Source: Epiperipatus broadwayi (lineage: Eukaryota; Onychophora; Udeonychophora; Euonychophora; Peripatidae). Taken from it: DNA of 64,000 bases. Under the pieces are notes generated by a model. The model did not search any database and was not told where the DNA came from. It saw nothing but the letters and a program-made list of their open reading frames with translations. This document shows, piece after piece, positions 48,290 to 59,090 of this stretch (position 1 is the first letter of the stretch; each line of letters starts with the position of its first letter). The translations under genes and the position numbers were made by a program. The stretch spans positions 372,001 to 436,000 of the forward strand of contig JAQFVV010000347.1 of assembly GCA_028023455.1 (NCBI GenBank), in the 5' to 3' direction.

Positions 48290-49400
48290 GCTAAAAAAAT
48301 TGAGAATAGCTTTTTGCACTTCCAGTATGGAATCTCTTATGCATTATTTGATACTTAATAGCCTCTTGACATTCATCTGACCAAAAGGTTTTCACCAATG
48401 CATTTCTATAATTAGTAAAGATCACAGGTTAGTGAATCAATGAGTACCACCAAGCTTCAGCATCAGCTTGTAAGTGGTCATATGCAATGGCCAGCTTATA
48501 TTCTTCTGTCATTATTGAAATATCTTTGCAAGCTATTCATATGTTAAGTGGGTGGTTCACCATCTTGACCTCTGAATACTCTAATTTTTAAAATCTGATG
48601 AATACCAGCCTATGTCTCACTACATATTGTGGTATTAGGTTTTAAAGTTTTAGCTTTCCTTTTTTCTACATTACAATTATTCACATACTCAGAATTATCC
48701 TTTATCCTGTCATTTTGGTTCACTTGTCTTGCTGATCCTATCTCTATCTCAATTATTCTATGGAATATGGCATCTTTCCCCTGACTAATTCATCAGTTAC
48801 AACTTTTACATTTCTATTATATTCAAATCATTCAAATTATCTTTTAACTTCATCCTTGATTAGTCATTTTCATTTTTATTTTCTACAACTTGTGAGGCTA
48901 AATCTTTAACCTTTTCCTCCTCATTCTCCTGCTTTTTTTTTTTCATTAAATACCATATCCCAATCTTTCATTAGATTCTCAATTTAATCTGCACTCTCTG
49001 CTCTCATCGCACATATTTCCTCATAGTTCATTGTGTTTCTTTAAATCTTTTTCATATTCACATTTTATATCATGAAATCTTTCATGTCCTTTTACTTATT
49101 ATTTATATTCTGCTGAAACTCATTAAATTTGATCTCACTTGTCTATTGTATTACATCACATTTCATCTCATTTTTTGTTGTAATTTCATTAAATTTCACC
49201 TCACTTTTCTGTTTATATTCTTTAAACTTTTCATCCACTTTCTGTTCCCATTCCTTAAATTCCTTTTTTCACATTTATTGTATCATCTCATTTATGGATA
49301 ACTGAGCTTGTTCTTTCTGGCAAATATCAGATTATTTATTTGATTTTCTTTTTTCTTTTTAAATGCCAATTAACACCAATTTACCTAATTCAATATTCCA
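48290..49400 (-). pseudogene. Decayed Ty3/Gypsy-type gag
   Basis: On the minus strand, ISIMTEEYKLAIAYDHLQA continues to DAEAWWYSLIH (about 48520-48430), and then NYRNALVKTFW and QEAIKYQIMHKRFHTGSAKS (to about 48310). This is a Gag capsid core, with the helices that normally precede the zinc knuckle. Upstream on the same strand (48900-49350) the frames are rich in Glu, Lys, Asn and Met with repeated FNE(I/F) units, a coiled-coil-like N-terminal part. Stops interrupt it. It lies left of a degenerate LTR, as expected for a minus-strand element. No pol is seen on the left side, which is LINE sequence. Confidence 0.75.
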
Positions 49401-49668
49401 AATCATTATTATTTTTACAATTAATTATTCTCCAGAAAACTTATAATTTTTACTATATATATTTCTGATTATGTAATATGTCCACATTTCCCTTTACCAT
49501 GCAGAACTGTCCATTATTAAAATGACCTGAAAATATTTCTCTATTGAGTTTAAACCCTTTTTACTTTTGGCCAATCTACTCATTTCTCATTTCTTTACCC
49601 CTACCTTATTACTTTATCTGAGCCAATCCTCTATCTTTACTTACTATTTATCACACTTTTAATATATT

Positions 49669-49728
49669 GTAACAGAAACCAGGTTTGAACCCAGTTCCAA
49701 GGTAAGGGATTCTGTAGACATGCATATG

Positions 49729-49735
<7 letters not shown>
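49669..49735. repeat. Short repeat beginning TGTAACAG with a tRNA-like box
   Basis: TGTAACAGAAACCAGGTTTG begins directly after TATAT and continues AACCCAGTTCCA. The complement (TGG followed by AACTGGGTTCAAACC) could be a primer-binding site of the minus-strand gag element, or GGTTTGAACCC could be a B box. A related start occurs at 57277. Confidence 0.4.
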
Positions 49736-49765
<30 letters not shown>

Positions 49766-49774
49766 GGCTGATGA

Positions 49775-50388
49775 AACCTACCTAATCTAATCTGCTATAC
49801 CAGAGTACCACTAGGCTATTAGAACCTGGAAAATTTATATAGTAGGCAGATATGCATGGGAAAGGTTATTCTTTTATTGTAACTGAAAGCCCCAGTCACT
49901 AGCTTAGGAAGAAGCTGAGCTTAAAATATCACTGAATGTTAAAATTTTTAATTCTTAATTTTAAATATTATTAATAAAATATATAAAATGAGTTTACTGC
50001 AAAAATTAATTCACCAAAACATTTTATTGTAACATACGCACACATTAAAAGAAAAATTCTGAAAATTAAATTAACTGGTGAATACCCGCATTTAATTGAT
50101 TTAATACAATTTTGAATATGTTTTTAAATGTGAATATGCTACATAGATCATGCATGTAACCAACCCAATCCCTTTTAACCTTAGTCTAAAATTTCACATT
50201 GAAACCAATGCTAGCTTACTGATATACTGATGTGTCCAATGCAAAATGAGATTAGCATGACACATTATTTGAGAAATAAAAAATCAAGGTGGAAAGGAAT
50301 GAGTATCTTCCCCATGATCATTAATAAATTTCACTAACAGACAGGAAGATCCACTGCCCAATTGGTGATACAAAATTAAATTATTGAA

Positions 50389-50430
<42 letters not shown>

Positions 50431-50930
50431 TCTGAAAAGGGGTAGTGGGTTTGCTAGCTTACTGTCCCAACCAGATAAGAAAATCAATGGCATAGAAAAT
50501 ACATCTACAAACATTGACAATGTGATGGCTACCCTTTTGGACCATACATTCAGGTGGGTATTATGCCCTGTACGCTAATGCAGTACAAGGGAATGAGTAT
50601 CCAATGCACCTACTCAGATTACATTGACATAAAACATCCATATAACTATCCAGCAGCACCGATTTAACTACTAAAGAGTTAGCCCAAAATTAACACATTT
50701 TAAACATAATCTTATATATCTATGCAGCCATTTAGGCTTATTTTTAAATTATTAATTTAAATGAAATTATGAGAATCAAAATGATATTAAACACATCAAA
50801 TAATTTAAAATTTTAGTCAGATAAAAGATTTCTTTTAAAATTAAATGATGTTCAAAATTACTACTTGAAAAGTTTGTATTATACAATTAATGTTCATATT
50901 TCCTTTAAAATAAAAGTTTATACTTTCCAG
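49775..50930 (-). repeat. Degenerate LTR related to the solo LTR at 55.0-57.3 kb
   Basis: Blocks occur in the same order as in the solo LTR: AAATTTATATAGTAGGCAGATA (vs 55110-55140), CACTAGCTTAGG near 49895 (vs 55193), TTTTAACCTTAGTCTAAAAT near 50172 (vs 55867), and an ATACAGCCATT-like block near 50724 (vs 56238). It lies to the right of the minus-strand gag and may be its 5' LTR. Strongly diverged. Confidence 0.6.
50391..50430. repeat. TA/GT compound microsatellite
   Basis: A (TA)10 tract passes directly into (GT)10, inside the degenerate LTR. Confidence 0.95.
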
Positions 50931-51913
50931 TGCTGTAGGTAAAATCCATCTTTGCAGTCTTTGACACAATTCAAAGTTCTTTCCATTCATATTATTTTAA
51001 GGGGAGACAAGTCCATTGCTGGCCAGTTTCCAGAAATCATCATTTTCTGGAGGCCACCTCAGCTGGTGCAAACATGGGAAACATAAATTATTGCTGACCC
51101 CTACATATTGAAGATCCACAATACACTTGTAAATATATTTAAATATCATGCAATCAGCAAGAGCAATCCAAACCTAATCCCAACTTCAAACCTGTTTTTA
51201 TATCTTTTTGAATGCTTATCATCAAATTCCAGGATCGTTCTTGCCTGGATTGGTGCTATTCTTACGAGTGATGATGACTTTTCTGCCCAAGAGCCTGTTT
51301 GTAATTGCGTCAATATAGAAAATCATTTCCATTCTAAGATTAAAAATAACCTGTCTTTTTTTTAATTCTTTTATATTAAAGCAATCTTGTTTTTAGATTT
51401 TAAACTTTAAATAATTATATAATTAGTTTGCCATCTGTGCATTATATATATTAATTTAAATAAAATTATTAAATTCGATCTTTTTTACATATATTTCAAT
51501 CTGGGGGGCGATTATATATTTTTTCCACTTTTATTTGAAAGTGATGTAATGGGGTACACTTATTCCATTACAATATCGTTACTACATATATGTTGATGTA
51601 TATATTTGATTTTTTTTCTAAAATCAATAAATAAAGTGTTGAAACAAGCATGGGGAGGCGGTGCTCTTTTATGTTAATGAAATATGCATATGTTTATATT
51701 ATTGTATAGTCAAATGTACAGAAAGAATTTTCTGAAAAAGCATATAATGTATATATTTTGTGTCTAATTTTGTTTTATTTTTAATAAAAAGAAATTTCTG
51801 AATGAAAAACAAGAGAAACTAAACAGATTTTTATTTATGAAATGCGTTTACTGTAGGTATTGTTTGAAGTTATTTTTCAGGATGTCTAATGAAACTTTTT
51901 AAGATACAAAAAT
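50931..51913. other. No gene identified
   Basis: AT-rich flank of the degenerate LTR, with no recognisable coding sequence or repeat. Confidence 0.5.
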
Positions 51914-52043
51914 GTTAAACCATTAAGCATCACATGATCATATTTCTTATACTAGCACATTAATTGTTGATAAACAGCTCTGTTTATCAACAATTAATGT
52001 GCTAGTATAGGAAATGTGATCATGTGATGCTTAATGGTTTAAC
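51914..52043. repeat. Large near-perfect palindrome (63-bp arms)
   Basis: Arms 51914-51976 and 51981-52043 are inverted copies with two differences (both transitions) around a 4-base centre. The outer ends read GTTAAACCATTAAGCATCAC, the terminal motif of repeat family 2. It looks like two family-2 ends joined head to head. Confidence 0.95.
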
Positions 52044-52440
52044 ACCAATCCTGCCTAATAGGATAGTGGTGGCTATGATTGTAAAAGAGCCAAAGACACC
52101 AAAATGTATGGGTGCTGAACTGAGTTCAGACCCATATGACTATATAAGCTATTGAGCTTAGATTAAAAATATTTTTTGTGTTTTCAATTTCATTCTCATA
52201 GTTTTGTAATTAAGTAGAGATAAAAGGTGGTTGCTAGAGGGTTGCATTAGATCCTAAGATCTAGATGCAGTGCTCTCAGATCCAAAGCTCCTCACTGACG
52301 AAGGCCACAAGCCAGAAACTAGTCTGGGGATATTGGATGAGTAGGCATTAGATAGGGATTTTATGCATAAGCCTTCTGGCATCCATTGATTACTCTGTTT
52401 AGCACAGGTGGCAATACTGTATGTAAAGTTTTGCTCTGTT
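52044..52440 (-). repeat. Dispersed repeat family 2, copy 4 (longest)
   Basis: It continues from the palindrome and carries all family blocks in reverse order: GAACTGAGTTCAGACCCATA (52117-52136, a weak B-box-like site), ATTGAGCTTAG, GGTTGCATTAGATCCTAAGA, the CTGACGAAGGCCACAAGCCAG block, GATAGGGATTTTATGCATAA and CCATTGATTACTCTG. With the end motif the full element is about 400-560 bp. No coding capacity. Confidence 0.75.
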
Positions 52441-54058
52441 TATAAAAAAATGTGCTAAAAGGTTTTTTTGGAAAAAAAAAAAATAGGACAAAAGAAGCCA
52501 GACCTCAGATCCCACAGAATAATCAAGAGAAAAAAACCTAACATTTTTGAGGAGAATAGAACTTTTAAAAAAAAAAGATATAAATAGCAAAAATCAGGAT
52601 TTAGTTTTTATGCTTTTATTTTCACTGCCATATTTAATTCATATCAGAGATTTCTGAATGCAGGTTTTTTTTTTTAAAGAAAATAAATATATTTTCCAGC
52701 TAATATGAACAGGTTGTGGTAAATCTCTAAGTATGCTGGTCTTTTATCCCACTGCTCCATGAAGAAATGGAAGCTGCTACATGATCGTACAACTGCCTGA
52801 AATTAAAAAGAATCCATGTTCATTCATCTATGTCTCTATCAGTATCCTGAATCATTATCATGCTCTCAGAAATTTATAAAAGGACAAGATATCCATACTG
52901 AAGAATTTCTGTGGACACAGTGTTTTCCAAATAAACTCACTTTCCTTATGAATCCAAACAAGTGACCCATCCCCAGGGATCCAAAGGTAATATGTACATT
53001 ATTCTAAATTTATATTAATATGCATTCTCAATATATTTGGAAACTATAATTTTTTTGTTATAATAAATCAGACAATTATGTAATGATTAGCCATTTTGTC
53101 TGTGAAAAAATATATTATATTTAGAGACAGTAATTTTTTCATTATATTAAATTAGACTACCCCATCTTAAAGATAATTATTTAATATTTGTAATGATTAG
53201 CCATTTTGTCTGTAGAAAAATATATATATGCTATTGTGGTCATTAAATATTTGAGCACTGTTATTTACTCTATTTTTGTATTCCATATATTATTTATTTT
53301 TAAAAATATATGCATGCTTTTTGTTATTGAATAATTTAATTACTTTGATTCTTACTGCCTTACTAGTACACATTTCTGTGAGTCTAAGTACCACTCACCC
53401 TGAGTAAGATAGCCAGTGGCTGGAAATTTATTAACAAGCCATGATTACTCTCCTCATCCCTTTCAGTATAATTCTTATGCAAGCATAGAATTGGTACTTG
53501 GAGTCAGAATATGTTGATGTCCATAAATATACTGGGTAGGAAGTGTTAATAATCAAGTGACACTAAGACCATCTCAGTCGATTAATTGGTTTTGTTTATT
53601 AATAAGTCTTGTTAATAATAAATATAAGAATACCAAGAAAATAATTTGTAGAAATAGCAAACAGTAATGAGAAAAGGGGTAACCAGTGTCAATGGCACCC
53701 AACACGTGGCCTTCAGAGAATGGAGAATTTTTTTTTTTGGGGGGGGGATAAAATAATAAGAATCAATAAATAATAGTAATCAAGCATTATAGTATATTTG
53801 CATTGAAGACAGAAAAGAGAAATTGTTGTTTGTTGTTTTGTTTCAAGAATTAGAATCAGGATATAGAATAAAGTGGATGGTTGGGAGGATAGCCAGAAAA
53901 CAGAAAATTATGACATATAACACATTGCATAGGCTATGAAATTAAACTTAACACATTCTTTATTAGGAATAGCCATATATATATATATACACCTGAGTCT
54001 GTTTTTATGCAGACTTATTTAACATGAATTTGAAGTTACGCGATTTTGAAATTCACCG
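52441..54058. other. No gene; one direct repeat and a possible primer-binding-like site
   Basis: TGTAATGATTAGCCATTTTG occurs twice (about 53078 and 53190) with a further shared AAAAATATA. At 53693 TGGCACCCAACACGTGGC resembles retroelement primer-binding sites but has no recognisable LTR or pol nearby. Otherwise featureless. Confidence 0.45.
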
Positions 54059-54155
54059 GAAGTCGAACTCCAATAATGCGCTATTACTTTAAATAATAAA
54101 TTTCGCACACTTACGTTATATTGAAAGTAATAGCACATTATTGGAATTCGACTTT
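54059..54155. repeat. Hairpin-forming inverted repeat
   Basis: Arms 54059-54090 and 54123-54155 (CCAATAATGCGCTATTACTT against AAGTAATAGCACATTATTGG) pair over about 32 bp with a few mismatches, around a 32-bp loop. Possible MITE-like element. Confidence 0.82.
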
Positions 54156-55045
54156 CATCTTAGTAATTTCAATATTTTTAGTGCTTTATAATAATAAGAT
54201 TTTATGCAATAATGAAATTAAAATCATAATTTCCACATTTTATGTATACACACATTAAATTTTACAAGATTATAATATAAATTTGTTCAAACATTGTGCA
54301 TGTTAATTTTGCATTTTAAATCACATTCTGTTTTTGCTTTTTAAAAAAGAACGTAATCAATTATTAATCATTTAGTGTCCGCAAGTTTATTTTTAAAAGG
54401 TGAGTAATAGTAGAGAAACAAAATTTGATTTTTAAACGGAATTGAAAATGAAAGACAAAAATAAGAATTTAATTTTTAGTTGTTAGTTTTAATTAAATTT
54501 TTCCCAGCAGTGGTGAATAAATGTCTTTTTATTATCATAAGTCTAAGTTCATAAACAATTAATAAAATCATCACCTCAAAGATTAATTACTAATTACGTT
54601 GTCACCAGAAATCCATTGACTCAACATGAGTGTGAAGTTAGCGCTAGTTGTATTTCCTCAGTTTGCAAATGAACGTGTGTTTTGGCAAATATCGATAATA
54701 ATTAAAACGTGTATTTAAAAAAATGTAAATTATGCATAAAAATATATTATTTTGAATAAAATTAAATATTATAGTTAAAAAAAGTTTGTCTTGTATCAAT
54801 TTTTTTCAAATTTGAAATTTTTTATTAGTCATATTTTATTTCCTTATTTTTTTTTTTGCGCGAATTTTAAAGTAATTTTATGTTGGTGCTTTGCTTTTAC
54901 GCGAATTTTGAAAAATCACAGATCGCATTCCCCCTTTTTCAATGTAAGTTACGTCTATTTTTGCGCGATTTCGTTTGCGCATGTTTTCTGAGGAACCTAT
55001 CTATCGTGTAAGATGAGACCCAGGTGTGTATATATGTGTATATAT
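54156..55045. other. AT-rich DNA, nothing identified
   Basis: No gene or repeat recognised. Several TTTTGCGCGA/ACGCGAATTTT-type CpG motifs occur at 54855-54975. Confidence 0.5.
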
Positions 55046-57258
55046 TGTAACAATCCGGAGAATGACTTATCGTAATCTGCACTACGGGGCACCATCTAGG
55101 CATTTGAACCTAGAAAAATTTATAAAGTAGGCAGATACGTAAGTCAAAAAAAAATATTTTTTTTTTATTTTGATTCCGGTCGTTAGCCCATGTCACTAGC
55201 TCAGTGGAATAGCAGAGATTAAATAATATAATATCTTATCTAATTAGATTTCAACATTAAAAAATAAATAAAATAAGCCACTGCCAGTAATTAGCATACA
55301 AACATTTATTTATGCACATATATATAAGATTTAAAATTATTTTATTATTAGTTTTACATTTTAACATTTAACATTATTTTTTAACTTTGATTTTTGACTT
55401 TAATTTACATTTAATTACTATTATATTCTAATTTTACATTTTAATTAAGTTCGCACAGATGGGATTATAAAAGCTTGTTATAATAAGTTGCTATAGATCA
55501 GTTACATAGATTACACGGTTAAAAACATTCCAAAGTAAACATAAGTGATCAAAATATAAAATTATTGATTACTGACAATTGCGGAGGGAAATTTATATGT
55601 AACCCAATAGTATTCACCATAAGATACTTGCATTGTCACCAATAACTTAAAAGACATCCGAATAAATACATTTTAGATACTCACCGTAAGGTATCATTAT
55701 TTATCAAATGTCTATATATTTTGATCAAATATGAAAACACAAAACATAGTTAACCGATAAACAATCCATGCAAGCGTCTATAAACAACTTAAATTTAATG
55801 CATTTTTATTTAGGGTCGAGTATGAATACTACATAGATTTGCATTGAAATTAAAATATTCTATCCCTATTTAACCTTAGGCTAAAATTTGCAGTCAAACT
55901 GGCATCAATCCATCTGATACATCGATGTATTCAATGTAATACGAAATACGGCAGCACCAAAAGAATTAAGAAAAGACATTGACTCTCAATCAGATAGGAA
56001 TATTACATCTATCTAACGAGAAGAACAATAAAAAAAACTCCATAGAAAGGAACTGCGTTCTCCGTCTTATAATTCCTTCCATAGGCAAACGGGTGAGTGC
56101 GGCGTATGAAGCGATTCTGCCCGTAGCGAATCAATATTACATCTACTAATCACACCAATATATCCAATCCATTGACCCAATCTAACAATGACATAAATAA
56201 CCTAAGATTACCCTCCCCTAATATAACTTTATGAATCTATACAGCCATTCACGCCCGACTTAAGTTTAACATTTTTATAATTAATTTAACGGAAAACAAA
56301 AATCATAATAAAACTTAAAAGAACAAAAAATAAATAAATGGAAATGATTTTACAAAATAAATACATTAAATAAAATTATAACTAATTAATAAATAGTATC
56401 GGTCAGATAGAATAATATTGCAATTATTTAAATCTGGAAAGTTTTAATTTACTGTTCATAAATTTTAAAGTTCTTACGGTTATTTAAATAGTTCATCTTC
56501 ATATATTCCTTGCCATTTGAACATGAATTCCCACGTCATCCGAAGATTGGTATCCTGTTGGCCGATTTATTTATCCATCCGGAGATTTTTTTTTGTGTAG
56601 TTGGTCCTCAATGTAGAAACGATGGCTCATTTTTCTTCCTTTCTTAGCAGAACTGAAGGGATTGAAGCTGTGCGTCTTTTTCAATCCCCTCAGCACTAAC
56701 ACCTAGCTGTTACATCGTAATAATCATCAATAACTAGTCACTAATTAATAATTTCCAAATTTTCCTTTTATATTAATGTGAAGGATTGAATTTACATTAC
56801 GTCACCGATGCGATGGTCCTTTCGCTGCGGTCCGATTCCATAGGGATTTCTTCTTATTTGCTAACAGTTTCTATTGTTTTCTTATCTGACCGGTGTTTTT
56901 ACATTTAAATGCCGAAGGCTGGTTTACATTTAACTAATTAACAATCATTTCCATTTCTGATTAATTAACCTGTTTTCCAAATCAAAAATATATTTAAAGA
57001 TAAATTTAAAGATATAATTTTATCTCCAAATCTTTTTAAAATTTAGTTTTAAAATACTTTTTCTTTAATAAAGTTTTATTTTAATAATTTTCCATTATCT
57101 GTGCGATTTAATTAATATATAAGAGTTTAAGATGATATTTAATTTCAATTTTTAATTCTTAAAGAAAATTTTTAAATGCGAACTTTTTAATTTACTTTCA
57201 TGTTTAATAAATTTAAAATTAAAAAAAAACAATGTAATGAACGTCTATGCTCGTTACA
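55046..57258 (-). repeat. Probable solo LTR, 2.2 kb
   Basis: It starts TGTAACAATCC and ends GCTCGTTACA, so it has the TG...CA ends and a 6-bp terminal inverted repeat TGTAAC/GTTACA of an LTR. TA-rich sequence (TATAT, ATATA) flanks both sides. It contains no coding sequence and shares ordered blocks with the degenerate LTR at 49.8-50.9 kb. A solo LTR forms by recombination between the two LTRs of an element. Strand is inferred from the minus-strand gag next to the related LTR. Confidence 0.72.
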
Positions 57259-59028
57259 ATATATATATATATATATTGTAACAGTAGCTGGGTTTGAATA
57301 TGGATGCTAACATAAGTAAAGAGTAATAATAGTTACATAGAGTGTTAATTGTGATTGTTGTTACACATTAAATGTATAGGGGTGAGATAATTTATAAATA
57401 GTCATTTGAACCCTGTTACAAAAGAGTATGAATGGAATACATAATCAATTAAAGGCATTAATGTATATATATATTTGTTATGCATGTTATTGTAATGTGT
57501 GTATAATTACTAACAGATTTGTATGTGAAGATGAAGAGAAGCAATTATATGCGGAGTTGTGTTATTTTTTTTAGTTATTTTTTTGTGTTTTACATATATA
57601 TTTTGTTGTTTATTAATGTCATAAGTTATAGATTTAAATAATGTCAATAGTAGCAAATGTTTCTTAATGAAAACCCATTAAGCGTATAAGGGTGGAGAGT
57701 AATAAAAAGAATTGAAAGTTGCTTGAGGGCGTTTTCAGTTAATGACTCTATCCACTGGAATTCTTAGAACTGGTCAAATTAGTGTTTTTAGAACAATGGA
57801 AGCTAAAAGTATTCTTGAGATCTGGTCATCGGCATATGAATAGATATAAAGAAAAGTGAGATTAAAGAGGATTAAAGAAAAGAACTATATTTGTTTTCTC
57901 AGTGATTTAATCGGTGATTAAAATTAAAAAATGAAAAATAGATACAGGCGATAGAGAGAAGTGGGAAAAAACAAAAAAATGTATTGATACAGGTGAAAAG
58001 CAGTGGGGAAATAAATCAGACAAAACGTAATAATGTATTATTAATTAATAAAATTTTGTCATAGTGTTCTCCAATCAAAAATGAAGGGGTAATTATAATC
58101 ATGTGAGTTTTATTAGGCTGGCTCAGTGGACAGCTATTGTAGGACTCACCTGAACTTTATTTAAGGAGATTTGCTGTTTATTTAATCAAGTGTGATGGCC
58201 ACAAAATACAAACAGCTAGAACCTTGCTCAAGCAAGTTAAAAATCATCTACCTCTAAGATGGAATATTTTGTGTAGAATATTTTGGAGCCTGTCATCATC
58301 ATTCAGATCAATGAATCTCATGAAAACCAGCATTTCCTTTAAGACTGTAAGCTTACAGATGGTTAGCCTTGACCAAGTGAACATTCGCACTTAACAGAGA
58401 TAATCTTGAGCTTTTCTCAATATATATTCAATGAACATTTAATAATAGATTAAGAAGCATGTATTATACCAACTTAAAAAAAGTAATAAATAAATTTTCT
58501 TTTAAATCATTTAATAAACAACTCTGACGTGTAATTGCACTCTTTTATTAATATGTATTATGAATCTCATATATATATATGTGTGTGTATCGGAATAAAT
58601 GAGTTGTGTGTTTAAATATTGAAATATGTATACATGTGGTAATAAATCTTAGAATTTGATTATAACTTGTGTATTATTTGCATTCTGGGATTCTTATAAC
58701 TGTGGGCTATTGTAATAGGATTTGTAGGCAGATAGAATTTATAATGAGATATATATATATATAAGTGATGCCTCTTCATAAAATCACCTTAGATTTGTTC
58801 TCTCATTAGACATTGTTCCCCAGACCTTGAGATTGAGCTAGTCTGGGTAAGATACCCAAACCGTGTCCACTGAACCTTGTTTATGTTTTTGGGAGGTATA
58901 ATTCTTATTAATGGATAAGACTGGCACTTGAGATGGGATTTAGCCCATGCTCATAAATATACCTACTCGGAGCTTAGGGAAATAACTCGTACATGCACAA
59001 ATCTTAGAATAAGATTATGGGTAGACTG

Positions 59029-59032
<4 letters not shown>
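57259..59032. other. No gene; second TGTAACAG repeat start at 57277
   Basis: TGTAACAGTAGCTGGGTTTG begins directly after a TA tract, as at 49669. The remaining sequence to 59032 shows no coding similarity. Confidence 0.4.

Positions 59033-59087
<55 letters not shown>
59033..59087. repeat. TA dinucleotide microsatellite
   Basis: About 27 TA units, directly upstream of the RTE-type LINE. Together with the 3' TA tail it may mark the insertion site. Confidence 0.97.
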
Positions 59088-59090
<3 letters not shown>

